Shown piece after piece: positions 17,850 to 27,466 of a DNA stretch of 64,000 nucleotides. The notes under the pieces were generated by a model. It was given only the letters and a program-made list of their open reading frames with translations, did not search any database and was not told where the DNA came from. A program made the position numbers and the translations under genes. Every line of letters starts with the position of its first letter. The stretch's first letter is position 1. This DNA is from CAVVJA01 sp963801715 (GTDB taxonomy: Bacteria > Actinomycetota > Actinomycetes > Mycobacteriales > Jatrophihabitantaceae): contig CAWDGB010000023.1 of assembly GCA_963801715.1 (NCBI GenBank), positions 1-64,000 of the forward strand, in the 5' to 3' direction.

Positions 17850-19004
17850 ATGGCCAGCATTGCAAAACGCTCGGATGGTCGGTGGCGTGCACGCTACCGC
17901 GACGCCGCCGGCGTCGAACATTCGCGTCACTTCACCCGCAAGGTCGATGCCCAACACTGGCTGGACACGGTGACGACTGCGGTGACGTCTGGCACGTATA
18001 CCGATCCGCGCCGATCACGGATCACGGTGTCCGATTGGTCGGCCCGCTGGTTAGCAACGAAGGTCGACCTGAAGGCAACTACTCGACGCGGTTATGACTG
18101 CATGCTGCGGGTGCACATTCTGACCCGCTGGGGCGCCGTCAAGCTCGCCGACATCACCCATGAGCAGATCGCCGGGTGGATTGCTGAGCTGCGTTGTAGC
18201 GGGCTGTCGGCGTCGACCGTGCGGCAGATCCACCGCGTGTTCTCGCTCGTGCTCGCGCTGGCCGTGCGTGACGGGCGCCTCGCGCGCAATCCGGCAGATG
18301 GCGTGCCGCTCCCGCGTGCCACGCGAGGGGAGCAAGTGTTCCTCACGCACGATCAGCTCGATGCACTGGCCGATGCGGCGGGGCGCGAGCGGCTCGTGAT
18401 TCTGTTTCTCGGCTATACCGGCGTCCGGTATGGCGAGATGGCCGCACTGCGGGTACGCAACCTCGACCTCATCAAGCGTCGCGCGCTGATCGCTGAGGCA
18501 GTCGCCGACGTCAATGGGCGAGCCGTCTTCGATACGCCCAAGAACCACCAGCGACGCGCCGTGCCGCTGCCACGGTTCCTCGCCGACGAGCTGGCCGAGT
18601 ACGTCGCGGGCAAGGGCCCCGACGACTACGTCTTCGCCGCGGAGCAGGGCGGCGTGCTGCACCTGCGCAACTTTCGTCGCAACTGCTTCGACCCGGCCGT
18701 ACGCGCCACCGCCCTCGACAGTCTGACGCCACACGCGCTGCGCCACACGGCAGCGTCGCTCGCGATCGCCGCCGGCGCGAACGTGAAGGTCGTGCAGACG
18801 ATGCTCGGCCACAAGTCGGCGACGATGACGCTCGATCTGTACGGCCACCTATTCGCCGACCAGCTTGATCAAGTGGCCGACGCGATGGACGCTGCGCGCA
18901 GCCGCGTTCAAGATCATGCGGACTTTTTGCGGACTAGACCGGTCGTCCGTGATCTTGAAGAGGCTCGCCAGAGGGCTAGAGGCCAGCAATTGCGGGGGTT
19001 GTAG
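17850..19004 (+). CDS. Tyrosine integrase next to tRNA-Lys
   Basis: 384 aa from ATG 17850 after a GAGGAG ribosome binding site. AP2-like arm-binding N-terminus (SIAKRSDGRWRARYRDAAGV), core-binding SAM-like domain at about 60-150, catalytic domain 165-340. Catalytic residues are R193 (GVRYGEMAAL), H295 and R298 (TPHALRH), H321 (LGHKS) and Y331 (LDLYGHLF), all present, so it should be active. The stop codon lies 4 bases from the 3' end of tRNA-Lys, the classic placement for an integrase using that tRNA as att site. The matching far att site is not found in the window. Confidence 0.9.
   Translation: MASIAKRSDGRWRARYRDAAGVEHSRHFTRKVDAQHWLDTVTTAVTSGTYTDPRRSRITVSDWSARWLATKVDLKATTRRGYDCMLRVHILTRWGAVKLADITHEQIAGWIAELRCSGLSASTVRQIHRVFSLVLALAVRDGRLARNPADGVPLPRATRGEQVFLTHDQLDALADAAGRERLVILFLGYTGVRYGEMAALRVRNLDLIKRRALIAEAVADVNGRAVFDTPKNHQRRAVPLPRFLADELAEYVAGKGPDDYVFAAEQGGVLHLRNFRRNCFDPAVRATALDSLTPHALRHTAASLAIAAGANVKVVQTMLGHKSATMTLDLYGHLFADQLDQVADAMDAARSRVQDHADFLRTRPVVRDLEEARQRARGQQLRGL
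18918..18935 (-). repeat. AGTCCGC repeat pair, copy 3 (inverted), inside int 3' end
   Basis: On the minus strand reads AGTCCGCAAAAAGTCCGC. It lies within the last codons of the integrase gene, about 75 bases from the tRNA-Lys 3' end, so copies 2 and 3 bracket int in opposite directions. Confidence 0.6.
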
Positions 19005-19007
19005 CTG

Positions 19008-19080
<73 letters not shown>

Positions 19081-19135
19081 AGTGCATGATCTGGGCAATC
19101 ACGACACCCTAGCAGGCGCGGGCCACCGGATCTGG

Positions 19136-19209
19136 GGTGAGTGACGGGGCTCGAACCCGCGACATCCTGGACCACAACCAGGTGCTCTTCCAGCTGAGCT
19201 ACACCCACC
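19136..19209 (-). tRNA. tRNA-His (GTG)
   Basis: Acceptor GTGGGTG/CACTCAC with an extra G at -1 opposite C73, the hallmark of tRNA-His. Anticodon loop TTGTGGT gives anticodon GTG. It lies just downstream of orn and upstream of tRNA-Lys on the same strand, an order shared with mycobacteria. Confidence 0.95.
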
Positions 19210-19237
19210 ATCGCCGTGACTACGGGTCGCGGCTTGC

Positions 19238-19867
19238 TCAGTCTACTGGGTCGGTAGTAGCGCCGAGGATGGTCCGTGCCGCCGCCTGCGCCTCCTCCGA
19301 GGTCGGTCCCGGCAGGGCGACGAACAGCGTTCGACGGTAGAAGATCAGCTCTTGAATGCTCTCGCGGATGTCCGCGAGGGCCCGATGCGCGAGGCCCTTC
19401 TGCGGCTGCGCAAAGTAGACCTTCGGATACCAGCGTCTCGCGAGTTCCTTGATCGACGACACGTCGATCATGCGGTAGTGCAAGTAGCCATCGAGGTCTG
19501 GCATGTCGCGAGCGAGGAAACCACGGTCGGTGGCGATCGAGTTGCCGCAGAGCGGAGCCGTCCTGGGATCGGGCACGTGTCTGCGGACATAGTCGAGAAT
19601 TCGACGTTCCGCGTCACCGAGCGTGACCGTGGAGGCCTGCACCGCTTCGGTCAGGCCCGATGACGCGTGCATGTTCTGCACGACCGGGAGCATGGACTGC
19701 AGCATGTCGTCGTCGACATGGATGATCACGTCGACACCGTCGTCCAGCGGGACAAGCTCGGCATCGGTGACGATCGCGGCGACCTCGATGAGCGCGTCGT
19801 GCGTGAGATCGAGGCCCGTCATCTCGCAGTCCATCCAGACGAGCCTCTGCGTCGCGCGGTCGGTCAC
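19238..19867 (-). CDS. orn: Oligoribonuclease
   Basis: 209 aa from GTG 19867. A DEDDh 3'-5' exonuclease that degrades 2-5-nt RNAs and pGpG to mononucleotides in the cytosol. Motif I WMDCEMTGLDLTHDALIEV, motif II NSIATDRGFLARDMPDL, and motif III with the catalytic His and Asp in GLAHRALADIRESIQELIFY are all intact. Length is normal. GTG was chosen because no ATG lies between the upstream stop region and motif I except inside the motif. Followed by tRNA-His and tRNA-Lys. This is the most core-like gene of the window and is undamaged. Confidence 0.95.
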   Translation of the reverse strand: MTDRATQRLVWMDCEMTGLDLTHDALIEVAAIVTDAELVPLDDGVDVIIHVDDDMLQSMLPVVQNMHASSGLTEAVQASTVTLGDAERRILDYVRRHVPDPRTAPLCGNSIATDRGFLARDMPDLDGYLHYRMIDVSSIKELARRWYPKVYFAQPQKGLAHRALADIRESIQELIFYRRTLFVALPGPTSEEAQAAARTILGATTDPVD

Positions 19868-19929
19868 CGCGTGAGCGTAGCCGCCAGGACTACGGTGGTC
19901 GGTGCCACATGGGGAAGGGGGCCTCGGCC

Positions 19930-20244
19930 ATGGCCCGGGACTTGCTGAATCAGGACGCCATCGACGCCGCACTTGCCACCCTGCAGGGGGACTGGTCTGG
20001 TTCCAAGGATTCGTTGAAGCGATCGATCGAGTTCGCGGACTTCCCCACAGCGGTGGAGTTTGTGAACCGCCTGGCGCCGGCATGCGAGCAGCTCGACCAT
20101 CACCCGGATCTGGCTCTGCGGTGGCGCTGGGTGCACATCGAGCTCTCGACGCACAGCGCCGGAGGTGTGACCGAGATGGACGTCAGGCTCGCCCGGACGA
20201 TCGACGAGGTGGCGGCCGGCTTGCCGTTGGCTGCGAAGTCCTGA
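19930..20244 (+). CDS. Pterin-4a-carbinolamine dehydratase
   Basis: 104 aa. ATG 19930 is preferred over ATG 19909 because GGAAGGGGG sits at good spacing before it. The family signature is EQLDHHPDLALRWRWVHIEL followed by THSAGGVTEMDVRLA, with the paired His residues. Dehydrates 4a-hydroxytetrahydropterin; in actinobacteria without aromatic hydroxylases it may serve another pterin step. Divergent from orn and convergent with amylosucrase (stops adjoin at 20244/20245). Confidence 0.9.
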   Translation: MARDLLNQDAIDAALATLQGDWSGSKDSLKRSIEFADFPTAVEFVNRLAPACEQLDHHPDLALRWRWVHIELSTHSAGGVTEMDVRLARTIDEVAAGLPLAAKS

Positions 20245-22335
20245 TCACAGCCCCTCGTCCGGACGGGCGGTCAGCCACCAGGCCGCATACGGGGGGAGGG
20301 CGTAGAACCCGCTGTCCGAGTCCGGCGCGAATGCGGACAGCCGGTCCCAAGGCAGCTCGATACCGACCGATGCGACCGCGTCCGCCCGCACGCGCTGCCA
20401 GCGATCCGAAACGTTGTAGAGCTCAACGATGGCGCCAGCTGGGTGCCGGCGCGCCAGCGCGAGCACGCCCTCCGTCCCGATGTCGAGGGGCGCGCTCTCA
20501 ACAGCGGCATGCAACGACGGGATTGTCGCGCGGACCTGGGCCAGGTGGCGGAGTCCGTCGAATACGCGACCCTCGATAGAGGACAGATCCCGTCGACGTT
20601 CTGCTTTACCCCAGGGCATACGCGGGCGGTGCGTCCACCGATTGTCGGCAGCCAGCCGGGAATCGCTGCGATAGGAGTGATCGTTGAGCAGACCAAGCTC
20701 GTCGCCCATGTAGAGCAGCGGGATTCCGCCGAAACCGAAGATGATCGCGTGTACGAGGAAGATGCGACCGAGAGCAACGTCGACCGCGCCGGGGTCGCCG
20801 TTCTCGAAGGCAGATTGGAGGCCGGCCAGGCTGGCCAAGGTGCCACTGATGCGAGCGTCCCCGGTGACTGGATTGGCTTGGAACACCTCGCCGCGGGCGA
20901 ATGATCCAGGGAAGTCACCGCTGTAGAACCGCGACAGGAATGCCCGGTGCGCAAAGCCGGAAAGGCCCTGTGCTGCCGCGTCGGTGTCAGAGATCGCCCA
21001 ACCGATGTCGTCGTGGCACCGCACGTACGTGCCCCAGGCAGTCGTCACCGGCTTCGGCGGAGCCGTCGACAGCGCGCGGCGCATGAGGCCCGCCTCCCCA
21101 GTCGCGAGCGATGACCAGATCTGCACCATCAAGCTGTTGTGGTACGCGAGGTCGCACACCTTGCCCGCGTGCGTGCCGCGGCCGAGATAGGCGGACAGCT
21201 CCTCAGGCGCAACGATCGCTTCAGCCTTGAAGACGACGGCGGGTGCCGCGAGGTGTATTGCGGCCCGCAGCGCCTGCACAATCTCGTGGACCTCGGGTTG
21301 ACCCTGGCAGTTCGTGCCGAGACGCTTCCAGATAAAGGCAATCGCGTCGAGCCGGAAGCAATCGACACCGACGTTAGCCAGGTCGAGGATCACCTGAAGC
21401 ATCTCGCAGAACACATCAGGGTTGGACCAGTCGAGGTCCCATTGATAGTCGTTGAAAGTCGTCCACACCCACGCACCGTGATGTCCGGGCCGATCGTTCC
21501 ACGCGACGTCGGGCACCCATGTGAAGTTGCCCGGTGCGAAGTCCGGAAAGACCTCCGGGAGCGTGGCCTCAAAGGCGTCGGGTTGCGCGCGATCCGGGTA
21601 GCAGAGGAAGTAGGAGCGGTACGGTTCCTCGTCCTTGACGGCCTTCAAGGCCCATTCATGCTCCCGGGCGACATGGTTGACCACAAGGTCGAGCGTCAAC
21701 GCGATTCCGGACTCGTGCAGGGCGTCGGCGAGGGCAGCGAGGTCGCTCATCGTCCCTAGCTCGGGCCGCACGGATCGGTAATCCACGACCGCGTAGCCGC
21801 CGTCGTCGGCGCCCGGACGAGGATGCAGCAACGGCATGAGGTGCAAGTAGGTGACGCCCAACTCCCTCAAGTAGCCGATGTGCTCCTGGACGCCATGAAG
21901 CGTTCCCGCAAATCGATCGGCATAGCAGACGTAACCGACCTGGTCCGGTGTGAGAAACCAGTCCGGACGCAGCACCCGTTCCTCGTCCAGCGCGCGAAGT
22001 GCCGGTCGACGGTTCGCAACGCAGGCGAGGATCACATCGATGATCCGGTCCGGCAGGCCGTCGGATCGATGCGAGTGTCGATAGACCGCGAGTCCAGCGA
22101 GCAGGTCCGGTCCCCATCGTGCGAGTCGTCGTCGCACCGCTGCCGTGTCACTGTCGGATAGGCCTGCGGTCGAGCAGGCGACGCGATGGTCCAGCGCCGC
22201 AAGCGTCGTCTCGGCTTCGTGTGCCAACGCTCCATCCCTCCGCACCCGGCCGTACTCAACCGCTGCATCATGGAGCAGCAGCAGACCGGGCTCACTGTAG
22301 GGGTGAAATCGCTTGCAGTCAGCTCCCGATGCCAA
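20245..22335 (-). CDS. Amylosucrase-like GH13 enzyme
   Basis: 696 aa from TTG 22335. N-terminal helical domain (1-125), (beta/alpha)8 barrel, C-terminal beta domain. Catalytic residues: nucleophile D330 (GVDCFRLDAIAFIWK), acid E372 (VVFKAEAIVAPEE), transition-state Asp in VRCHDDIGWA (about 442-443). Also GYAVVDYRSVRPELGTM and LTLDLVVNHVAREHEW. Amylosucrases make alpha-1,4-glucan from sucrose, and close relatives are sucrose hydrolases or isomerising enzymes; sequence alone does not separate them. Length is slightly above the usual 630-650. Intact. Confidence 0.88.
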   Translation of the reverse strand: MASGADCKRFHPYSEPGLLLLHDAAVEYGRVRRDGALAHEAETTLAALDHRVACSTAGLSDSDTAAVRRRLARWGPDLLAGLAVYRHSHRSDGLPDRIIDVILACVANRRPALRALDEERVLRPDWFLTPDQVGYVCYADRFAGTLHGVQEHIGYLRELGVTYLHLMPLLHPRPGADDGGYAVVDYRSVRPELGTMSDLAALADALHESGIALTLDLVVNHVAREHEWALKAVKDEEPYRSYFLCYPDRAQPDAFEATLPEVFPDFAPGNFTWVPDVAWNDRPGHHGAWVWTTFNDYQWDLDWSNPDVFCEMLQVILDLANVGVDCFRLDAIAFIWKRLGTNCQGQPEVHEIVQALRAAIHLAAPAVVFKAEAIVAPEELSAYLGRGTHAGKVCDLAYHNSLMVQIWSSLATGEAGLMRRALSTAPPKPVTTAWGTYVRCHDDIGWAISDTDAAAQGLSGFAHRAFLSRFYSGDFPGSFARGEVFQANPVTGDARISGTLASLAGLQSAFENGDPGAVDVALGRIFLVHAIIFGFGGIPLLYMGDELGLLNDHSYRSDSRLAADNRWTHRPRMPWGKAERRRDLSSIEGRVFDGLRHLAQVRATIPSLHAAVESAPLDIGTEGVLALARRHPAGAIVELYNVSDRWQRVRADAVASVGIELPWDRLSAFAPDSDSGFYALPPYAAWWLTARPDEGL

Positions 22336-22424
22336 ATCGGCGCGACTGGCATGAGCTTGCCCTTTCGCGCCTTCCGACCCGATAGTGGACAGATGAGCGG
22401 GGACGAGGACGACCCGGAAATGGA

Positions 22425-23039
22425 GTGCGGGTTGTGAATGCCTCGGGCCTTGTCACGCTAAGCGCGGCGGCCAATCACTTGACCGGGTGGGGCGCGTTCG
22501 ACTGGTTCTTCCACATCCTGTTCGCAATATTGGGCTGGATCGCGGTGGCGACGCCGGTCTTTGTCATGCACCGACTCGAGACCATGCGGGTGACCCAACC
22601 ACCGCCACCTGCCGCCCCAGTGACGACAGCGCCGGAGTGGCAGTACTACGTCATGGCGGTGTGTATCGGACTCGGCGGCGCGATCCTGGGTGCCACGTTC
22701 GGCTGGATTACGGCGCGCCATATCTCGAATGCTTTTCTGGTCTTCGCTTGGTGGATGTTGCCGCTCCTCTGCGGCGCCGCTGTCACGATGTACTGGGTCG
22801 TCGAGGAGAGGCCCAGCGAGGAGAAGCGCTCTAGAACCGGCTGGGCTGTGGCAGTTTCCGCCCTGGTCTACGGGGCAGTCGGCATCCTCATCCTGGGCGC
22901 GGACCTGATCACCCGTCTGGCTGCCCAGGCTTCGCTGTCATCTGACGCCATGATCGCCTTGGTCCTCATTGGCGTTCTGGGCTGGGCGTTGTGGCTTTTC
23001 AGTCCACGGCGGCGACGCGCCAGAAGGCGGTTACAGTGA
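22425..23039 (+). CDS. Membrane protein of unknown family
   Basis: 204 aa from GTG 22425. Hydrophobic segments at about 24-47 (FDWFFHILFAILGWIAVATP), 72-92, 100-122 and 138-160, and a last one before a basic tail (SPRRRRARRRLQ), so five helices. No enzymatic motif. It starts about 90 bases from the amylosucrase start in the opposite direction; the two probably share a promoter region. Confidence 0.6.
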   Translation: MRVVNASGLVTLSAAANHLTGWGAFDWFFHILFAILGWIAVATPVFVMHRLETMRVTQPPPPAAPVTTAPEWQYYVMAVCIGLGGAILGATFGWITARHISNAFLVFAWWMLPLLCGAAVTMYWVVEERPSEEKRSRTGWAVAVSALVYGAVGILILGADLITRLAAQASLSSDAMIALVLIGVLGWALWLFSPRRRRARRRLQ

Positions 23040-23132
23040 TGTCAAGACCGGCCGGGCGCCGGCAACGGTGACGTCCCGGGCCCGGTACCCCAGGTAATGC
23101 TCGAAGCGTCGGCGATGACCTGCGCCACGTCT

Positions 23133-23342
23133 TCACTCACTACCGAACAGTCCACGGAGCCGGCCACGCCAACCGCCTGCTATTGGAGAGATCATCCATG
23201 CCGGCGACGACCGCTGCCGCAGCTGCTCATCCTCGAAATCGGCGCAGTCAGCAACGTAGGCGATGCTCTCGTCGAGCGTGTGACCGCTCTGCAGGAACGA
23301 ATCCAACAGCCATGCGTCATGGGACAGCGGCCGGTGCTTCAC
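23133..23342 (-). CDS. Small hypothetical protein, coupled to upstream small gene
   Basis: 69 aa from GTG 23342, which overlaps the preceding stop as GTGA. Reads VKHRPLSHDAWLLDSFLQSG, then HTLDESIAYVADCADFEDEQ and ends GGWRGRLRGLFGSE. The acidic centre and basic tail look coding, but the family is unknown. Alternatively it is the C-terminal part of one protein split from the upstream frame by a single-base shift. Confidence 0.4.
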   Translation of the reverse strand: MKHRPLSHDAWLLDSFLQSGHTLDESIAYVADCADFEDEQLRQRSSPAWMISPIAGGWRGRLRGLFGSE

Positions 23343-23479
23343 CGGACGTAGACCGGCCGGTTGTAGTGGGCTTCGTACTTCTCGCCGGTTTCCCGGGGGC
23401 GGCGCCGGGCCGCGTTGCGCCGTTGTCTCGTGTGCGGTGTCAGAGCCGACTCGTCCACCCACTCGCCCCGTTCCGCCAT
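23339..23479 (-). CDS. Small basic hypothetical protein, 46 aa
   Basis: ATG 23479 with GGAAGGG nine bases upstream. Reads MAERGEWVDESALTPHTRQR, then RNAARRRPRETGEKYEAHYN and RPVYVR. Below usual size cut-offs. A good start signal and the 4-base overlap with the next frame support translation. Function unknown. Confidence 0.4.
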   Translation of the reverse strand: MAERGEWVDESALTPHTRQRRNAARRRPRETGEKYEAHYNRPVYVR

Positions 23480-24065
23480 CTGCTGAGCCCTTCCGGTCGC
23501 CGTCGATCACTGTCGTGCCTGTTGTATTCCGGATCGGCGGCCGTTTGCTGGCGCAACGCCGTTGAGGCCGTGACGTATTAGCGCGCACGGCGGTGACGCC
23601 TACGTCGGCGAACTCCCGCAGCGGGTGATCTCCGTCGTCTCGGTCACGGTTCTCGGCGCAGTCATCGACGGACCAAGGTTCCGGCGCCAACCTCACCGCT
23701 GCCGGAGGGGTTAGCTACATCTGAGTGGATGGCCGGCTGCGTCGCTGGCGGACACGTAGCGACCGAGCGTCGCAGGCGAACCAAGACGAGGAAGTGGAGT
23801 CACAAGTGACGGCCGCTCGTCGAGCGAGAGGTCATTCGAGGCCGCAGCCAAGCGAGCTGGGCCGCCTCTCGCGGCGCTAGCCTGCGCGCTGAACTGCGCC
23901 GGCTGTCGTTCAACGAGCTCGCCCGACGAGTGCGTCGAGCTCCCGCCGTCGCAGAACGGGTGCGCCGCCGAGCACCGGGGTGTGATCACCGGATCAGCGC
24001 ACACATTGACCCGGGCGCGCTGTCACAGTGTCGCCGGTGACGCGAGAGAGCGAACAGGAGCATCG
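23480..24065. other. No recognisable gene
   Basis: About 590 bases between the small genes and the LLM oxidoreductase. No motif-bearing frame. The last 60 bases hold the leader of the LLM gene with AGGAG at 24057. Confidence 0.4.
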
Positions 24066-24903
24066 ATGAGCGAACATCCCGAACTCGGCAGGGTCGGCGT
24101 CTGGATTGCTGCGCCGCCCGGCGCCGAGCTGGCTCGCGGTCTGGAGCAGCTCGGATACGGGGCGATCTGGATCGGCGGCTCCCAGGGCGGGAGGTTAGCG
24201 GGCGTAGAAACTACCTTGGCCGCGACCAGCCGGCTCACCGTCGCGACCGGGGTCGTCAACATCTGGAAGGACGACGCAGCCAGTATCGCCGCGTCCTACC
24301 ATCGGTTGGCCGACAGGTATCCGGGAAGGTTCTTGCTCGGCGTGGGTGCCGGACACCCTGAGGCGATCAGCCAGTACACCAAGCCCTACGACGCGCTCGT
24401 GCACTACCTCGACGCGCTGGACGCTGGTGGCGTGCCACCCAGCCAGCGCGCGCTCGCCGCGCTCGGCCCGAAGGTGCTGCGCCTGGCGGCCGACCGCACC
24501 GCCGGCGCGCACCCCTACCTGGTGACGCCGGAACACACCCGCCGAGCCCGCAAGCTGCTCGGCCCGGACGCTCTGCTCGCGCCCGAACAGCATGTCGTCC
24601 TCGACGCGGACATCGCCCGCGGCCGCGATCTCGCCCGCACCGCGCTGAGTCGCTACCTCGACCTGACCAACTACACCAACAACTGGCGCCGCCTCGGTTT
24701 CACCGAGGAGGACATCACCGGCCAGCGCCAGCGATCGCCTGGTCGACGGACTGGTCGGTCTGGGCGACGCGACACAGATCGCCTCACGGGTCACCGCGCA
24801 CCTCGACGCCGGCGCCGACCACGTCTGCATCCAGCTCATCACCTCGAAGGGCGCGGACCCGCTGACCGCCTTCACCGCCCTCGCCAAGGTCCTGTTCCGC
24901 TGA
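24066..24903 (+). pseudogene. F420-type LLM-class oxidoreductase, one frameshift
   Basis: ATG 24066 after AACAGGAGC. Luciferase-like TIM barrel: GRVGVWIAAPPGAELARGL, LAATSRLTVATGVVNIWKDD, RYPGRFLLGVGAGHPEAI, then AADRTAGAHPYLVTPEHTRR. The reading breaks near 24722; in the next frame it continues ASDRLVDGLVGLGDATQIAS and DHVCIQLITSKGADPLTAF to stop at 24903. Joined length about 280, normal for the TIGR03620-type subfamily. The coenzyme would be F420, but the substrate is unknown. Only one base separates it from an intact gene. Confidence 0.82.
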
Positions 24904-25084
24904 TCACGCACGGCCGAACGTCGACGGATGGAGATCATTCTCATACCCGAGGCGAGACAGCCGCCGGCCGTCTGTGCCATGGGAACGGGTATGGGGCGAT
25001 CAGCCGTGATCGGCACCCCTAGGCACGATGTCGCCATCCGTTGCCGGGCGCAAGCCACGTGTCGGCGGCGGCGAGCGGCACACT

Positions 25085-26104
25085 ATGCGTGTGGGTGCTG
25101 ACAGCGGAACGGTTCGCAGCCGGCTGTGGCGTGACGGGGCCCTGGCAGCCGAAGACTTCCCGTTCGAGCTGCTCTCCGACTATCTCGACGAGGACGGCTG
25201 TCTGGTGTGGGTCGATATCCGCGATCCGGATCCGCAGCACCTCAACGATCTCGCTGAGGAGCTGACTCTCGACCCACACGCCGTGGAAGATTCCCTGGCC
25301 CGGATTGGACGAGCCAAGGCCACCCGCTACGCCACGCACACCTTCCTCACTACCTACGCCACGTCCATGCGCTCTTCCGTCGAGGGCGGACCGGCCGACG
25401 ACCGTCGCCTCGTGTCCAGCCGGATATCGGCATTCATCCTGCGCCGCGGCATTGTCACCATCCGGCAAAACGACGACTTCGACATCTCCGACGTGGTGCA
25501 ACGCTGGGACGACAATGCCGACCTGCTCAAATACGGCGTCGGCGCACTGGTGTACGGATTACTCGACGTCATCGTCGACGGCCATTTCGACGCCGTGCAA
25601 GCACTCGACGACAGCATCGAGTCCCTCGAAGGCCACCTCTTCGACGAACGGGCGCCCACGCGTGAGGTCCAGCAGCGCACCTACCGAGTGCGCAAGGACC
25701 TCGTCGAGCTACGCCGCGTCGTGCTCCCGATGCGCGAGGTGGTCAACGCCCTCTTACGTCACCGCAGAGACTTAAATGCCCCCACCGAACTCGACCCCTG
25801 GTACGACGACCTCTACGACCATGTGCTTCGCGCGACCGAATGGACCGAGTCGCTGCAGCAGATGATCGCGACCATCTTCGAAACCAATCTGTCCCTGCAA
25901 GATTCCCGGCTCAACACAGTGGTAAAGAAACTGACCGGCTGGGCTGCCATCATCGCCGTTCCAACGGCCATCACCGGCTACTTCGGCCAAAACGTGCCCT
26001 ACCCCGGCTTCGGTCAATGGTGGGGATGGGTCCTGAGCTGCGCCATCATCGTCACCCTCGCCAGCCTGCTTTACATCATCTTCAAACGCCGCAACTGGCT
26101 CTAG
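25085..26104 (+). CDS. CorA-like divalent cation transporter with GQN motif (2)
   Basis: 339 aa from ATG 25085. Same architecture as the homologue at 11303-12331 and similar over the membrane part: AAIIAVPTAITGYFGQN then VPYPGFGQWW, with the signature at about residue 298 again GQN not GMN, and the tail FKRRNWL. Cytosolic domain has DEDGCLVWVDIRDPDP and LTLDPHAVEDSLA. Probably a pentameric channel for Mg2+ or another divalent ion. Intact; follows the LLM gene but separated by about 180 bases. Confidence 0.85.
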   Translation: MRVGADSGTVRSRLWRDGALAAEDFPFELLSDYLDEDGCLVWVDIRDPDPQHLNDLAEELTLDPHAVEDSLARIGRAKATRYATHTFLTTYATSMRSSVEGGPADDRRLVSSRISAFILRRGIVTIRQNDDFDISDVVQRWDDNADLLKYGVGALVYGLLDVIVDGHFDAVQALDDSIESLEGHLFDERAPTREVQQRTYRVRKDLVELRRVVLPMREVVNALLRHRRDLNAPTELDPWYDDLYDHVLRATEWTESLQQMIATIFETNLSLQDSRLNTVVKKLTGWAAIIAVPTAITGYFGQNVPYPGFGQWWGWVLSCAIIVTLASLLYIIFKRRNWL

Positions 26105-26445
26105 ACCGGCCAGTTCCATACCGCAGCCATCGACTCCGAGAGCGACCCCTGCAGCCGCTAACAAGCCGGTGGATGGCACATCCACCAAACAGCGCTTGAT
26201 CGTATGGACGATGTGTACGCGGCGTCGCGGGAGACACCGGCGGCGCTCCCTCCACAATTGGGAGGAAGTGGCGTGCTCGACAATGTCGTCTCGGCTCACC
26301 GCGACAATCGGGTCGGCGGCCGCGCAGGATTCACGTCGTTGATCGGATTGGTGGTCTTGGTATCTCCCGGGTACCGGCTACGGCGTGAGTCCGGCGATGT
26401 CAACCTGAGTTGGCTCCGGACCGACGCGCAGAGGAGAGTGCCGAC
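26105..26445. other. Intergenic, no gene seen
   Basis: About 340 bases between corA-like and the hydrolase. Holds the hydrolase ribosome binding site (GAGGAGAG at about 26431) but no other assigned feature. Confidence 0.45.
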
Positions 26446-27324
26446 ATGACGCAGCGGGCGGTGGGATACGAGGACTCCGACATCCCGCTCAAGTCGGGGA
26501 GGCTTCGGGTGCGGCGCTGGGGTGCCGCGGATGCGCCAGCGGTGGTGTGCGTGCCCGGTCTGTCGGCGAACCTGTGCGGCTTCGACCGCCTCGCGGAACG
26601 GCTCGCCGGCGACACCCTGCAGCTCGTGGTGATCGACCTGCGTGGCCGCGGCCGCAGCGAGGTGACCGGCGCGGGCACCTATGGCTGGCGCAACCACGCG
26701 CGCGACGTGCTGGATGTCGCGTACGCCGTCGGTGCACGGTCGTTTGCGATCATCGGCCAGTCCAGCGGTGCGGCCATCGCCATGACCTGCGCGCAGCTCG
26801 ACCCGTCGCGGGTCGAGCGGCTGGTACTCGTCGATCTCGCGGGGAGTCCTGACGAGCGGGCAGCGGTGCCCGTGGTCGCCTCGGTGAGCCGGCTCGGCAT
26901 GGTGTACCCGTCGGCGCAGGCGGCCATCGCACTGATCAAGCAGATCGGCATCATTCCCGAGTGGGACGAGTACTGGGATCGCTACTTCCTATACGAGCTG
27001 CGCGACGTCAGCGGCGGCGTGACGGCGAGCAGCGACCGCGGCGCGGTGCTCGAGGATCTCGGGTACGGCGCCGCGATGTACTGGTCGGACCCCGATGCGC
27101 CGATCCATGCGCTGTGGAATGCGATCACCGCGCCGGCGCTGGTGCTGCGCGCCCGGCAGGAGATCATGCCGGGGTTCGGGTTCATCTTGCCCGCCGCGGA
27201 GGCGGAGCGGTTCGCGGCGGCGGTGCCATCTGCACGCGTGGTGGAGATCGACGCGAACCACTACACGATCACCACGCACGACGATTCCATCGCCGCCATA
27301 GGTGCGTTCTTGGGCGCGAGCTGA
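26446..27324 (+). CDS. Alpha/beta hydrolase
   Basis: 292 aa from ATG 26446 with GAGGAG upstream. Oxyanion region VVCVPGLSANLCGFDRLAER, nucleophile elbow FAIIGQSSGAAIAMT (Ser), acid-loop region ALVLRARQEIMPGFGF, and catalytic His in VVEIDANHYTITTHDD. All triad positions are filled. Length is normal. Substrate unknown; such enzymes cleave esters, lactones or C-C bonds. No adjacent pathway genes. Intact. Confidence 0.82.
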   Translation: MTQRAVGYEDSDIPLKSGRLRVRRWGAADAPAVVCVPGLSANLCGFDRLAERLAGDTLQLVVIDLRGRGRSEVTGAGTYGWRNHARDVLDVAYAVGARSFAIIGQSSGAAIAMTCAQLDPSRVERLVLVDLAGSPDERAAVPVVASVSRLGMVYPSAQAAIALIKQIGIIPEWDEYWDRYFLYELRDVSGGVTASSDRGAVLEDLGYGAAMYWSDPDAPIHALWNAITAPALVLRARQEIMPGFGFILPAAEAERFAAAVPSARVVEIDANHYTITTHDDSIAAIGAFLGAS

Positions 27325-27466
27325 CGCCTCGGCGAGGTGGGCTGCGCCCCATGCGCCAGTAATCTTGCTGCGGCTAATTGCCGATTCTCGACGGGGTCGG
27401 TATGGCTCTGTGCAGCCGCTCATCCTGGACACCAAACCCTGGATGAGCGGCTCGCCGTATGCGCGC

